Shown here in pieces: positions 1 through 13,755 of a stretch of DNA of 64,000 nt. Every line of letters begins with the position of its first letter. Position 1 is the first letter of the stretch. The stretch comes from Antitrichia curtipendula (taxonomy: Eukaryota; Streptophyta; Bryopsida; Hypnales; Leucodontaceae). Under the pieces are notes generated by a model, which saw only the letters and a program-made list of their open reading frames with translations, made no database searches and had not been told where the DNA came from. A program made the translations under genes and the position numbers. The DNA lies in NCBI GenBank assembly GCA_951230915.1, contig OX579636.1:38933567-38997566 (forward strand), given 5' to 3'.

Positions 1-1
1 C

Positions 2-412
<411 letters not shown>

Positions 413-454
413 TTAGTGCGTCTGCATTCACAACTGCTTCTTCCATTATTTGAA

Positions 455-515
455 TCCCTCTCTCCCTCTCTCTCGCACACGCACACGCACACGCACTCCC
501 TCTCGTTCTCTCTGT
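455..515. repeat. CT-rich and CA-rich microsatellite
   Basis: A CT tract (455-474) runs into an alternating CACACG/CACG tract (475-495) and then more CT-rich sequence. It lies 64-124 bp upstream of the endoglucanase ATG, a usual place for pyrimidine-rich plant 5'UTR or core-promoter tracts. Confidence 0.75.
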
Positions 516-1337
516 CTTCGACTCTGCCAAGAATTACACGATTTCACGAAGGAGTGTCGTTACCGTAAAAGAGTAGATTGCAGTACACGAGCATTGCCAC
601 AATAACACACCGCCATCGCCAGGTCTTCCCCTTCTGAAACTTCTCCATGGGTTCCAACCCGGACACGAAACCTGCGCTAGGCTCTGGAATTCAAATCCCG
701 ACGTCGAAGCTAGAGCTTTGTCAAAGCTGGCGCATTGCCGAGCTCCCGGTTATCCTACTACAACTCACCACGACCTCCATGATTGCTTGCTCTCTCGCTC
801 GCTACGTACCAATTTGCAAGTCCCAGTTAACTTACCACTCCCCTGCAGTAATGAACAAACCTCACGCGCTCAGAATCATACCGCCTAAAACCACCCAAAA
901 CGCTCCCCCCAAAGCCGAGACTTCAGGGTGCCCGCCGCTGTTCCCAGCTCAAAAGCCACTCTCTCCAAGGTCAACGAACGATCCCGACACTACTAAGAAT
1001 GGTTGTTTATACTAATAAAACGTGTATTCAATTATTCCTCTCGCACTGTCGCACACCAACGAAAAGCTTGCCATTGCAAGATGGGAAAACACTCACTCAC
1101 AAGGCTGAGAGAACGGGTCCAAGGATTAATTCCAAAGCTGCAGCAAAAGCTTTACATCCATGGCCAGGTGTTAATGCTACGAAGAAGAAGACGACGATGC
1201 ATGTACAGAAAAAGCAAAGTGGAGGTGGAAATGATGGAGGCATGGAGCATGGGGCTAGCTACAATAATAACAGCAGTCTCGCCGAAGAAAAAGCTCCATG
1301 CTGCTGCTACTGCCCCTTTGGGAAACGATGGCGGAGG

Positions 1338-1376
1338 AGCCAGCCAGCCAGCCAGCCAGCTGCAACAACAACAACA
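1338..1376. repeat. AGCC and CAA simple repeats
   Basis: Five tandem copies of a 4-bp AGCC-type unit are followed by a CAA trinucleotide run. They produce spurious open frames on both strands, for example Trp-Leu-Ala-Gly repeats on the minus strand. Confidence 0.8.
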
Positions 1377-2060
1377 AGAGAAGCGTGCACAGGCTCTGCG
1401 AAACGCGCAAAGGCACAAGGGCGGTAGTAGCTAGGTACACCCGGGAGTACGTCCGGGTACGTAGATGTCTGAACGTAGGTAGATCTTGGAGATCGGATGT
1501 TGGTTTCGTGAAGATCGCCGCCGCCGACTGATTAAGTTCGTGATTGCTACCTTTTACTGCAGATGGGGTGTGAGTGTTGTGTTGTGGCTGCAGTTGAGCC
1601 CCCGTTTTGCACACGTTAACCGCTTTCAGCAGTTATTACGGCGATTAATACGGTCTCTTTACCTTAGATTTCTACTGTTTGATTTCGGAGTTTGTGACAG
1701 GGTGTGTGCCGCAAGTTGTGGCGACTGGGGAGTTTGTTGTCTGGCTACCATTCTGGCTTCTTTTACTTTATTTTTTCGTTTTTTATATTTTATATTATAT
1801 TTTTTGTTCTCATTTTCCTCATGTGTGTGAGAGAAAAGACTGAGTGGGACTGAATCGGTGGAATGGGAATGATGGAGTTTACTGACGGCCCTTGGACTGG
1901 GGTGGTGAGGACCGGGTGTTTGGGCGTTTCTTTCGTTGTGGAATTCCTTTGTTTTGGTCAATAATAGTGGCAGTCCATTATTGAAGTCTCACTGGAATTC
2001 GGGTTGGGTTGTCAATGAAATGGGTGGTTTAGGGGGGCCCTGTGTTGTTGTCATAGTCAA

Positions 2061-2699
2061 AATAAAAGTAAAAGTTTGTTTGTTTGTTTTTATTCATAAA
2101 AAAGTTTGAAAACCAATAACTTTCACACCGTGGGTTGGAACGCCATGAAACAAAGTCCGTGCACCCCTCCTCGCAGAGCACTTTTCAATGGGACCAAGAA
2201 TGTACATAGGGAATGCATTGTCTAGGAAATCTCACCATAACAAACAAACAACTTCGTTTGAGGTATAAATGTGTAGTTTTAGGATGAAAAAACAAGGTCG
2301 AAGCTTTCATAAGATTACAAGGAAAAAAACATTCAAAAACGTCAAAATAAACAATTAAGTATAGTTGGAGGCACCTTTTTCAAAGAAACAATAAATTAGT
2401 TTTAAAGTATTAGAAATTAAAAATCATTAATTTTTATTTTTAAAATTGTGGATAAGACAAGTAATTTCTATGAATTTTTTAAGGCGAAGGTATCGAGGCC
2501 TTTCAAACCACCACATAGTTTGATCATAAAACTAAAATCTAGAGAATCAACTATCAACTAATTGCAATTATGTAAGGAAATGGCTTACTGGCACTTTGGG
2601 GGACACCTTCAATTCAAAAGTTTATTTGTCATGAATGGGTACAAGGGATGGTTTGGGGTGTTTTCACCTTAGGGGAAGTCATAAAATTAAGTACTTTCA
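2061..2699. other. AT-rich intergenic DNA, nothing recognised
   Basis: AT-rich sequence with homopolymer runs. I see no open frame of note, RNA gene or clear repeat. Confidence 0.5.
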
Positions 2700-3515
2700 A
2701 AGATAGTGAAGCACCTCACCAAAAGGATTTAAGAAAGATTTGGCATCCTTTCCAAAAGACTACTAACTAAACTAGCAAAGGATTTGAGAAAGGTTTGGCG
2801 TCTTGTCGAGCACGTCACTAAAAGGATTTCCAAAATTCAATAATCAAGGTTTGGTGTGCTTTCCAAAAGAAAGTAAAGCATGTCACCAAAAGGATCTAAA
2901 AAGGTTTGGTGTCCTTTCCAAGAGACTACCAGCCAAGCTACCTCAAGGATTTGAGAAAGGTGTGGCATCTTTTGAAGAGACTATCAAGCACATCCTTGAT
3001 AGAATTCCCAAAATCCCGAAGATGCTCAAAATCCAACCTTGGAGTTGGATTTGGAGCATCTTTAGGATTGGGTGGATTCATTTTTGTGACATGTTTGATT
3101 TTCCTTTGTAAGGACAACAAAAGTTGTTTCTTCTAACTCCCCATCATTGTCCAATTGTGGCGTCTTCAAAAAGACGCCACAATTTGTACATCAATGCCAA
3201 TAAAAGGATTTCTAAAATAAAGTTTTGTGTGCTTTCAAAGAAAATGAAGCACATCACCAAAAGGATCTAAGAAAGATTTTGCGTCCTTTCCAAGAGACTA
3301 CCGACCATATCACCAAAAGGATTTGATAAAGGTTTGGCATTTTTGTAAAGAGACTATCGAGCATATCACTGAAAGGAGTCCCAAAATTAATTAGATGCTC
3401 AAAATCCAACCTTGCACGGGTTGGATTTGGAGCATCTTTGGAATTAAGAGGATTCATTTTTGTGACGTGTTTGGCTCTCCTTGAAAAGATGGTAAACATT
3501 GTTTTTTCTAACTCA
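2700..3515. repeat. Diverged direct-repeat cluster (unit about 370 bp)
   Basis: Two related blocks lie about 370 bp apart: the stretch from 3020 to 3138 reappears, diverged, from 3393 to 3513, ending in the same TTCTAACTC-type tail. Shorter sub-units around ACCAAAAGGAT, AAGATTTGGC and CTTTCCAAGAGAC recur at about 2715, 2770, 2885, 2950, 3250 and 3315. Each large unit contains an inverted pair built on AGATGCTCAAAATCCAAC and its complement (3020-3061 and 3393-3437). Short open frames here are by-products of the repeat. Confidence 0.7.
3153..3184. repeat. Perfect 14-bp hairpin
   Basis: Inverted repeat with a perfect 14-bp stem (3153-3166 with 3171-3184, core TTGTGGCGTCTT) and a 4-base loop CAAA, sitting between the two repeat units. 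No adjacent gene indicates that it works as a terminator. Confidence 0.85.
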
Positions 3516-5419
3516 TCACATTAGAAGGCATTATGGGGGATTAGAAGACTGCGAGTTTCCACAATTCGGGACAATCTGGGACCATGCCTCAACAAAAATT
3601 AAATTTTAAATTAATTTTAATATTTCTTATAGAATTAAATTTAAATTTAAATTAAAAATTATTTTTATTTTTATTTTTTATTTTTTTAATAATTTAATAT
3701 TTGGACTGCTGCACTACAGTTTCCAGCAATGAAAACAACAATGAAACAATCTCCCAATGCCCCGAGATCTCCCCTAATGTCATCATCCGATTGTTACATC
3801 CCTATTATTTATCATGCAGTACATTTGATAACACTGTTGAAGCCACCCAAGAATACAAAAATATATCAAGGGTGTGAAGTCACCTCATCTTTAGGAAGTA
3901 CATGGTTTTTTAAATACATGGACATTCTTCAATTTAACTTGGAGCTTCTTAGAACTAGTGAATTATGTTATTTTGATGCTCTAGATGATTCAATTCCAAG
4001 AGCCACATAAAGAAGGGCAAAAGAAAAAGGCTCATGAAAAAAGATGTCAAAATTCCAAGAAGATGTTCAAAATGATATGTGCACCTTGGTTGATTTCTAT
4101 AAAATAATTATTTTTTTTTTGTTGATTTAACCTCCTTAAATTATGAAAAAAAATCATCTTCAATAATCAACTCTTCTATGTATGGACTAATCATCTAATG
4201 TCAATTGCGTAGAACAAACAAGAAAATAAAATAAAATATATAAATAAACATAATTAAGGCTTTATTTCTTTTAAAAGAAAAGCATTTTAGAAATTGTGCC
4301 GGAGAAGTCTATTGTTTTATTTATTAAAACTCCATATAAAAAATAGAGAAATATTATTTTCAATGATGCAAAATTTAGAATGTCACTTTGAACATATATT
4401 TGACAGTCATTTATATTGATGACAATTGAGGTTTTAGGTGTTTTTTAACACCCCAAAAGAATGAAAGTGGTTTGTTATAAAATTCAAAAAATAAAGGGAG
4501 TCATTTTGAATTTTGCCACCTAAAAATTAAAAAAATGTCCTTAATATTTACATATTGTCCATTCTTATTAAGACCATAACTCATTTGTGATTGTGTGTGG
4601 GTTATGAACTTTGAAGAGTAATGATAATAGGTTGTTTTGTGGAGTTGAATCTTCAATTCAAAACCACATGCATTAATTCATCTATAGCATGTAGTTTGAT
4701 TTTCAAGACTTTGAAAGAACAAATGAGAGTTGCAATAACAAAAGTTCATTAGGTGCCATGAACTTTGAAGAATCATGGATAGAGTGTTGACTTATACGAG
4801 TTATACATTTAGAACTACTTTTTTGTTTATTGCTTTTTGCTACTCACATTTTGAGAGGAGAATTTTTATACCTATAGAAGTTGCCACCTTGAAAAATTCA
4901 ATATTCACTTGCATGTAAAGAAAAAGAATATTTTTAGACATCCAATGAAGTAAAATATAAATAACCAATGTATTGCAGATACATTATATATAGATTGAAT
5001 ATATTCTTGAAACATTCTAAAGCTTCCTAATTCATTGTTTCTTAAACTCTCATTATATTAATTCTAGTAGCATTGCGCCATAAATTTGAAACGTTCCTAA
5101 AACTTTCGGATTACTCTTTTTTCTAATTTTTTGGGTGTGCAAATTTTCCACAAAATTAATGCTTGGTATCATTTCAATTTTTCTATTACAAAACAAAAAA
5201 TTCACAAATTAACATAGTTTGAAAATGCAACGGAGGACTATGTTGTTTAAGTGTGTAAAATATTATACATTAACCTTTAACCCTTAAAGGACTAGCATGC
5301 ATTTTTTGGCAATATAAAAATATTGGGCAAGTACTTGTGGTAGCAGATTTGCATGTTTTGGGTTGAAATTTGAATAGAAGGTGAGAACAAGGAATGTCTT
5401 TCAAATGCACTAAATTTCA
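3516..5419. other. AT-rich intergenic DNA
   Basis: Very AT-rich DNA, including an A/T-only tract near 3595-3700. The 93-codon open frame at 3729-4010 has no recognisable domain, composition or splice context. Nothing else is supported. Confidence 0.5.
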
Positions 5420-6560
5420 TGACATTTGGAAATACAAGTCAAAAGTTATAGTCTAATATGTTACTTTTTTTTCAAGTGGGCAATTTGGGCAGATTTTAAA
5501 ATATCACTTTTTTAAGAAACATAAATTTAAAATTGATTTTCCATAGTTATATTTACATGAAAAGCTTTTAATCATTCAATTTTGACCAACGAGTCAAAAG
5601 TTATGAGAAGTTTTAGTTTGCGGGCAGTTTTGGATTCTCAACTTTGAAATAAACTTTAAAGTCCTTTATTTTACTCAATTTTCAATATTTGTTGAAGAAA
5701 ATAAAATCACATAATGTAGATTTTTTATTACAACATTGCAACCATTGGTATTGGCATTTTTCTATTCCATATTTAATTTCTTAATAATTTAGTATTTTGA
5801 ATCGTTCTCTACTCCTTTTTGCTTACTAGTTTTTTCCTATATGTTGTACAATTCCAAATGATGTGAAAATTTTCAAACATGTAGCTAACTTGTCTAGGAT
5901 AAAGAATTCAAAAAATCACCACCATTTTGGAAACTATTTCATAGAAAAGTGAGCTTGTGAAGTACAGCTGCCCTGTTTTTCAGAGGGCCCAAATAATGAT
6001 TTCAGTGAATCTGAAATTTTTACCACATGTTATCATGTCAGCATACTACAAGATCATACGGTTACATCTGTAAAAAAAATTCAAAAATTTGTACTTGTAC
6101 TAAAAATGGCAGTTTTGGAGCGCTTTTGATGAAAAGAACTTAAGGGATTAAAGACCAAGTGTTTCCTTTGGGGGACCAAAATGAAAGTTTGGATAGGCTC
6201 TTGTGATCTCAATTTTTGGCATGATCTCTTAAAAGTATTTTGAAGGTAGAAAAACACATTAGTTTTTTGGTAATATGATTTTTATTTCAATTGGTCCTTG
6301 GGAGTAAAAGTTACGCCACCTTGAGTTTAAAATGGAATTCACCATGCAATATTAAAAAAAACATCCAAAATTCTTTCTAAATTTAAAAAAAAATTGATTC
6401 TTATAGAAAATATTTTTGTTTATGTAGAAATATTTGATTCATTTTGTTTTACTAGTGATGAAAAAGTTATAGAGAGTCTTGTTCTTTGAGCAGTTTGAGT
6501 ATCTTAAAAAAAACTAACTAATAAGATTCATTTTTTAAACTCAATTTTCACAATTTAAAA
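5420..6560 (+). repeat. Dispersed noncoding module, partly in tandem
   Basis: Contains landmark phrases that recur in the same order at 50.79-51.35 kb and inverted at 52.74-53.66 kb: a TTTTTACCACATG block (near 6017), AAAATGGCAGTTTTG (near 6103), a GGGACCAAAATG to ATAGGCTC block (6173-6210), TTTTATTTCAATTGGTCC (near 6281) and a GTGATGAAAAAGTTAT block (near 6454). The order suggests parts of two consecutive units. No coding potential was seen; the element class is unknown. Confidence 0.6.
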
Positions 6561-8809
6561 AAATAGTACCGCAAGGTTTATTTTTGCAAGAACGATCTCA
6601 CTCTTGAAGTCAATGTGTTTCAATCCCATCTTAGAACTACTAATAATTTAGTTTTTCATCTATCTTTTCACCCACTTCTACTTCACAATTTGTTTTAAGA
6701 ATTAATACCAAGTTTGTTTTTTTCAATTTAATTCTTTAACATAATCTTTTCATACTAGTTTACTACAAGATATGCAAAGAAAACTAATTTCTAAAAGTTT
6801 TGCCCTTTCCAATAGAAGTAGTGGTTTTGGTTGTTTTTTGACTAAAAAAAGACCTCGATCCTTTAGGATTTTAAAAATGCTTATAATAAGCATTAAGAAT
6901 CATGGATGTCATTAATCCTTCAGAGTCTCATGTGTAAGTGGTCTTTAAAAATGACCAAAGACTATGAAATATTCAAGTCTTGTACTTTTGAGCAAAAATA
7001 ATTAGGTATTATTGATGTAACCAATTGTTGAACCTTGTAGGTACATTCTGAAAGTGTTCTACAAATTAATTTTCTTAGATTTGAATGTTTTGATGATCAT
7101 AGATAAATACAAGATAATAGGAGACATTAAAAAAATAATGCTTGTATTATTTCAGGGAGGCACTTACAATTAAATAACTGGCCTATGAGCATGCAATGGG
7201 TATTTATAGAGGAGGTATGAACTAATACATATACTATAAAAATATTTTTTTAAATTCAAATATTTTAAGAATATTTATGTATTAATTTATAATTATTTTG
7301 AATGGTTGTTCTTAGAACTATCCATCTTTTTAAATAGCTGATTTTTACATATTTTTTAGTATAATTATCCTTATCTTTGTAGTTGCGTTTCTTTTAAGAT
7401 CTTTCGTTTATGGTGACTTCAAGTTGAATTATTGAAGTTTTTTTAATATTATCTTCATCATAACAATTAAATTTTTTTGAATTTATAAAAAATTTATATA
7501 ATTTATTGTTTTATCTTTATATGTTTATTTTTTATTAATGATATTTGAATGTATTATAATTTTAAATTAAACATCAAAAGAATTATTATAGGAATCATAA
7601 TTAGTCCTATGTTATTTTAGTTAGGTGCTAAAATAAATGAATTAAAAATTCTATAATTAAACAGTGATAGTATTTGGATAGAACACGTTGTTGATGATTC
7701 TATTGGGGACATTTGCAATTAATTTTTATGAAATTGATGACACTACTAAATAGAAAATTCCATCAAAGTCTCCATTAAAGACCTTGGAATGATGCCATTG
7801 GCTCCTATTAGTTTATGTATATCCTCATTAGCTGTAACAACTAAACTAGTGAGTTCCACAAGGTTATGTATGCTTGCTAGGATAATTTTACCATTAGAAT
7901 TAGTGTGTTTAAATTCCATCTTACAGCTATTAACAATTTATTTTTTCTTTTAAGCTTATTCCAATTCCTACCTAATAATTTTTTAAAGAATGAAAATTAC
8001 TGTAGATAACCTAGTTGGAGTGAATTTTTGAACTTCTTTTAGTATAATTGTATGTTTCTTTTGATTTTTAGCAAACTATTAGACTTGCTTGTGTTCCAAA
8101 TTGGTTAGTTTTGGATGTTATTTGGCTGAATTGGAGTCTGTTTTATGATGTTATCAGTGGGAGGTTTAAAGACTTGAATTATCAATTTTCAAGTTGGAGT
8201 TAGGTTGCCAAGTGGAGTGGGTCAATGTTGCAGTACTTGGAATTTTATTAAGTTGACTTGACAGTCACTTGTCAGTCAATTTGGTTATTGGTTGTAGTTA
8301 GGTCTTCCAATTTGGGATGGTAACCGATTCAGGTCTGTTTCCTTTTAGGTTGATTTTCAAGTTGTTTTCTTCACCCACTGTTGGGTGAAATTCCAATGCG
8401 AGTCCTAGCCTAAAGTGTCGTGTATTTTTGTTGTTTATGTGTGTTCAAGTTGTGAGTATGTGTGCTAATCAGTTGTTATGAGAGTGTGAGAAAGAGATGT
8501 GTCATAATTGGAAATGTCTAGAAGTTGGAGAGTTATTAGTCAAAATGTTGGTTGATGGAAATTAAGATGTGTGTCTAAATTGAAACGTTGTGCGGCAAGT
8601 TAGGAGCGTTAATTGGTTGATGTCATGAAAATATCCTAGTTGGAGATCTTGTAATAGAGAGTGAATGAGAAGCTAATCGGAAGTGGTGCAGACACTGATA
8701 AAATTGTGTAATGGAGATTTGATCATGAATTTAGATTTAATGTAAAGTAAAATCTTCTTAGACAAATTGGTGTCTTGTATGATGTGTATGTGCAAGTTTG
8801 AGATTGTAT
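6561..8809. other. AT-rich intergenic DNA
   Basis: No gene recognised. From about 8050 the sequence becomes dense in short CAAGTTGG, AATTGGAA and similar motifs, a texture that continues past the MITE to about 9800 and resembles the DNA before the gypsy primer site at 36.6-39.1 kb. It could be retroelement-derived, but no boundary or domain proves it. Confidence 0.4.
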
Positions 8810-9012
8810 CACTACAAGAGAAAGGGGTGTTTTAAGTAGTGTCCTAGACATCACGTCTTTTAAGTAATGTCTTTTAAGTAAGGTTTTAAGTAAAATTTTA
8901 CTAAAAAGACTGTCTTTTTAGTAAAATTTTACTTAAAACCTTACTTAAAAGACATTACTTAAAAGACGTGATGTCTAGGACACTACTTAAAACACCCCTT
9001 TCTCTTGTAGTG
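8810..9012. mobile_element. CACTA-type palindromic MITE, copy 1
   Basis: A 203-bp, almost perfectly palindromic element. It starts CACTACAAGAGAAAGGGG and ends with the exact complement, CCCCTTTCTCTTGTAGTG. It is flanked by a 3-bp duplication, TAT (8807-8809 and 9013-9015), as expected for the CACTA (En/Spm) superfamily. It has no coding capacity and must be moved in trans. The two halves would form a hairpin of about 100 bp if transcribed. It is nearly identical to the copy at 28385. Confidence 0.92.
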
Positions 9013-11030
9013 TATGTATGTTTGAGAAATTATGGAGTGTGGTATTCAGTTGTGTGTATGAGAGGGGTTTTGTTATATTGGTATGAAAGTGAACACTATG
9101 AGCCTAATTGGAAATTTAGGAGAGTGTGTTTAGTTGCTTAATTGCAACCAATTTGGAATGAATGGTTGTCTGAATGCAGGAGCGTGATACTAAGTCAATT
9201 GTTTGGTCTATAGATGCAGGTCGGGTTGATTTAGTTTATAATTTGGAATCCAAGTTGTAGTTGTAGTGTCGTTGTAGAGAAGCTGCTGGAATTTCCAAGT
9301 TGAAAGATTAAATTTTGTTGAGAATATTTGGATGTTATCTAAGTTGGAAAGTAGTTGCTTTTGTTAATTAAGTGTCAAAGTGTATGCAAATGTTTGAGTG
9401 TATGTGTTGAACCAAATTGGAAATGAGTGATGTTTTTGATGGTTGTAGTAGTTCAATTTGGGATGTGTATAAATTTTGCATGTCGTTTCACAAACAGTTC
9501 CCAATTGAGTAGAAATTGGAATGAGTACCATGTGTATTTTATTTTATGAGTTTGGGAGTCAGTTCCTAATGAGAGATTTAGTTCAATTCTAATTGGAAGA
9601 AAAATTGTCCTTGAGTGAGGAGTAGAATAGAAATTGAGAAATAAATTCCAAGTTGGTGAGGAAGATTTGTTGGTTTCATTGGAGGAGACAAGACCAAAGA
9701 TTACAAGTGACCAATTCCAATTTGGAAGTTATAGAGCTTTGGCCAAGCAATGAGGCTAAGCAATGGTATTTCAATTTGGAAGAGATAATTGATCCAAATT
9801 GTCAAAGATTAAAGACTAAAAATTAAAGATTAAAGAAAAATAATAATTAAAAAATTAAAAGGAAATATTAAGATAGTGATTAGGAGATTACCGTAATCCT
9901 TGTGGCCTTCAAGAGTAGAGTGGCATAACTTAGCAATTAGCATTGTCGCGTGAAGAAAACATTTGTATGTGGATTAAGGAACAATTTTTTTCATTCTTTG
10001 GTTGCAATGGCCAAGTAAGAAACTATGAATCTATTTGGAAGCATACTTGTTTAAAAGCCTCTCTAATACAAACTTATACTATTAAGCTTGGTTTTCCTAA
10101 TTATGTATTGTTTTGTATTTTTTTTCTTAAACTTTCAACTCAAATCTTCAACGTAAAAGAAATTTAACCAAAAAATTTAGTGCAAAATTTTTAATTTAAG
10201 AAGATTCAAAGTCAAATAATCTAGTCAAGGAAGGTGCTCAAAAAACAACTTTATTCATTTTAAGCACAATTATCTTGGCAATTTACAAGATGAAAGTTTT
10301 TAAAACTGCTTTCCCACATTTTGATACCAATCTAATGTAAGGTTTTACGTCTAGAGATGCAAAAAGAACAAATTGTAAAGCTTTTTTTTTGCTTTGCAAT
10401 CAAATTGACAGTTTTTAGTTTGAATGTCTTTTGTGAAAAAAGGGCCTCAAGACATTAGGAGTTAAGGTTGATAATGTAGTCACTTCACTATTGCTTTAAT
10501 TGATACAAACATTAGTATGGACAAATACACTATATTTTATTCATCCACGATCAATAAATTATGGACTTAGATAGGTCAAAGTCATATCACATTTTTTTGT
10601 ACCTCCAATACATCTTAAAAACATACTACTATAATTTCCTACTCTAACATACTTATAAACAAATATTTCTTGGAAATAAACTACATACATGAATTTTTCC
10701 TTATTTGTGTATGTGATTTTGTCTACATCAAGGGGTGTTGTATTGTAGGAGACTCCTACATCTACGTCATGAGGAAAAATCATGAAATGACAAAGAGTAG
10801 GGAGCTTAATGTAAATGTCAAGTATACAATTTTTCAGACTATTTTGCATTCATACTTGGTATATTGATTTTAAAGAACTCCTAGATGTTGTTAAAAATAT
10901 GGGGGGAAAATTAGGCAAACTACTATGAATTGCCTTAAATGAACAAAACTTTTCATTAAAATTTGACATTTCATAATATGCAAGCATTTCTACGTATGCA
11001 AAAGGGTCATTTTTAGAGCATCCAAATTCA
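9013..11030. other. AT-rich intergenic DNA
   Basis: Continuation of the TTGG-rich texture to about 9800, then plain AT-rich DNA. Open frames at 9943-10167 (plus) and 10559-10849 (minus) are hydrophobic or AT-driven and match nothing I recognise. Confidence 0.45.
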
Positions 11031-11500
11031 GGTTTGTTTGCACTATATGCTCAAATTTTGGTCAAATGTTGCCATTTATCTTGCCTTCCTCATGATCAGC
11101 TAGTAATGGCCATGCTTTTTTGGATTCAAGTTTGTTTGCACCATACCCTAAGATTTAGTCAAATGCTACAATTTATTTTGGCTTCCTAATGGACAACTAT
11201 TAACTGTCAAGCTGTTTTGTATTTAAATTTGCTTCTAACCTATATTATGGATTTGGTCAAATGTTGCTATTTTTTGGCCTTTTTTGTGTACAATTGTTAA
11301 TGGTCATGTATTTCAGATTTCTTCTAATATATGCTAGGAATTGGTCAAATACTGCAATTTTATGGGTCTTTCTAATGGATAGCTATTAACAGCCATGCTT
11401 TTTTGGGTTCACGTTTGCTTGCACTATATGCTAGGATTTGATCAAATATTGTAATTTCTTTGGTCTTACCAATTATGGATAGCCATTAATTATGTTGAAT
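11031..11500. repeat. Diverged tandem repeat, about 95-bp period
   Basis: Five diverged units begin with a TTTGYTTGCACTATATGCT-like phrase at about 11033, 11130, 11227, 11318 and 11414 (spacing 91-98 bp). Each continues with a GGTCAAATNTTGC block and a TGGNTAGCTATTAA-like block. The divergence indicates an old array. Confidence 0.75.
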
Positions 11501-13111
11501 CACATATTGTACAATACATATACACAAAATAAAACTTTTTAAATCTCAATTTAGATTGGAAGAGATTCATTTTCTAGGATCTAGGTATCAAGTACTAGAC
11601 CTTTATGTGTGTTTTAGATTCTAAGGAAGTTTGGCCAATACAAGTTTCTTCTTACTATTGGTCAGTTGTTAATAGCTAGGCTCATTTTTCTTAATGCATG
11701 TCAATTGATTACATTGGACATCATTTCATGAGATTTTGACTCAAAGGGATCTACAAGTACAGAAATTAGATGCTACACTTCAACTTCTTTTTTAAGATTG
11801 GTTGAAATTACAATTGCAAGGCTTTTTGAAAAATGAAACTATGAATACTTCTTCTTGACTTGATCGGTTAAGATATGAACCAAGGGCAAAATTAAAAATC
11901 AATATTCCTTTATGTCATAGGATTTCTTTGCCAATTATAAGGCCATTTATTGAAAAATGATCTCATGAATCTAGTTGTACACTTTGTTATTTGTGGTTAC
12001 ATAGAAGAAAATGAAATTTTCAATGTAGACTTAGGGAACAATGAGGGGAAGAAAATAGATGTCATAGATGACATTATTGAATTATAAAGTGCTAATTGGA
12101 TGCAAATAAATGTTGTATTTTAGAAAGAATTGGAAAATGATAAAGATCTCAAAGTTTTCTTTGATAAGGTGTTTATGGTATGGAATGGCAACCATCGTTT
12201 ATATGCACGGTTGCTTATTATCAACCAAGATCACATGGACGAATTCACATGGCATTATGCTATTGAAAGTATTGTTTTGAAGGTCAAGGGGGACATTGTG
12301 ACTATGTTGGTAGCATTTCAATATGTCAAAGAATAATCCCTTCAATTTCTTTATCAATTTTTATTTCATTTGACTTCTTAGTCTCTAAATCTTCTTTTCT
12401 TCTATTTAAATCAAGAAGTCAAAACCAAAAACTTGGTTTACTTTGACTATTGAGGCTCTAAGTTAACTTATACCATATTCGTTTCATACTTTTTTTTTAA
12501 TTCTTAGTTCTTCCTTTTATTTTTGTTGTTAATTTGAATGAACATTTTCTTGCTCTACTATGCATAACATTTGTCATCAAAAGAAATTATTCTTATTTTT
12601 ATAAATCATTTATTTCATACAACAAGAGTTTGGTGAAGGTAGCTTTTTATTTAGAATTGAAGAAGCAACTCCTATTATAAATCCTAAGTATACCATGGCT
12701 TTCTTAGAGTAGGTGAAGTATTACTATGAAACTCATGATGAGAATCATGAGATGATTGAAGAAAAACTTTAGATGTTGACAGCTTCAACAATGGACACTT
12801 CTATGAAGATTCTTTAGGGATTAGTACATTTATTTTGTGTATAATATATGCCTAATATATTTATTTTAAATATTTAGTGTCCAAGATATTTTTATTTTTA
12901 TTTAAAAGCATAGTTATAAAAATAAAATAAAACAGATGGACCCATTAGAGGAGAATTAGGATCCAAGGATGCCCAAGTTCAAAATGGCCAAATATTGGAG
13001 AAGGTACAACGAAAATTCCAAAATAATTCCACCTTGGTTGTGCACAACATAGGATCTTGAGGCATTTCTACCAGTAGCAACATCAACAAGAAACAATAAA
13101 GAACCTTAACA
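11501..13111. other. AT-rich DNA with decayed coding-like fragments
   Basis: A 68-codon open frame at 12130-12336 (plus) has balanced amino-acid composition (for example FFDKVFMVWNGNHRLYA) and is followed near 12640-12790 by further protein-like sequence broken by stops. This looks like the remains of an old gene or transposon ORF, but I cannot assign a family. Confidence 0.35.
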
Positions 13112-13475
13112 TCATGAAAATTGACCATTGGCTCTTATAAAATATACATTGTTGGCAACGATTCTATTGCTCGCAAGACTATCTTGCATTTGGGACAAAT
13201 AGTGGAGCCGCTGAGGTTCCACCATGAAGGTAATGGGCGACAATACATTGATATCTAGCGGTGGATTTGAAAGTTTGAATTCTCTTGTCTTAATGCCTCC
13301 ACTGCTGTAATGCCTCCACACTAGAATGAGTGGAAATTTGCAGTAGAGATTCTAACTCGCTCTTAAATTCGTCGATCTCTTCTTTGCTAGTAGTAAGAGG
13401 GCCGTCTTCACGTTGAGCCCACTTGTTGTTAGCACCATCCAGATCGGCCATATGCTTTGGGATGGAATTTTGCAA
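13112..13475 (-). pseudogene. Unidentified gene-fragment-like segment
   Basis: A short, locally GC-richer segment whose minus strand carries two overlapping open frames (13290-13475 and 13112-13321) in different phases. The first includes an acidic helical stretch, TSKEEIDEFKSELESLLQ; the second reads on as LDINVLSPITFMVEP and beyond. Composition contrasts with the AT-rich surroundings, and a frame break separates the halves. It could be a decayed exon or a captured gene fragment. I recognise no family and infer no function. Confidence 0.3.
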
Positions 13476-13755
13476 GTCAACTTTCTGACAAAGACCATCA
13501 GCTCAACACTTTTCTAATTCATGTTCCAAGACCTTCATTGCATCGTTGTTGCCAACAAGATGTTCAGTATATCTTAAAATTCCAAATTCATTGTGACAAA
13601 GGAACTCTAAGTAAGTCTTTAGTGTTTGAAACTATGGTGGCTTCTTATTGATTGGGTCTGTTGGATACAAATTGTTGTCCAACCACAAATGCATATTGGT
13701 GGCTCCAATTCTCCAGATGCTCTAAAGGCTGGAACTTGGATTTAGAGAGTTGTTG

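Noticed and set aside
1003..1434. 143-codon plus-strand open frame and overlapping frames on both strands
   Set aside because: Open frames arise from AGCC/CAA simple repeats and give low-complexity peptides in several frames; no domain, splice context or conserved motif.
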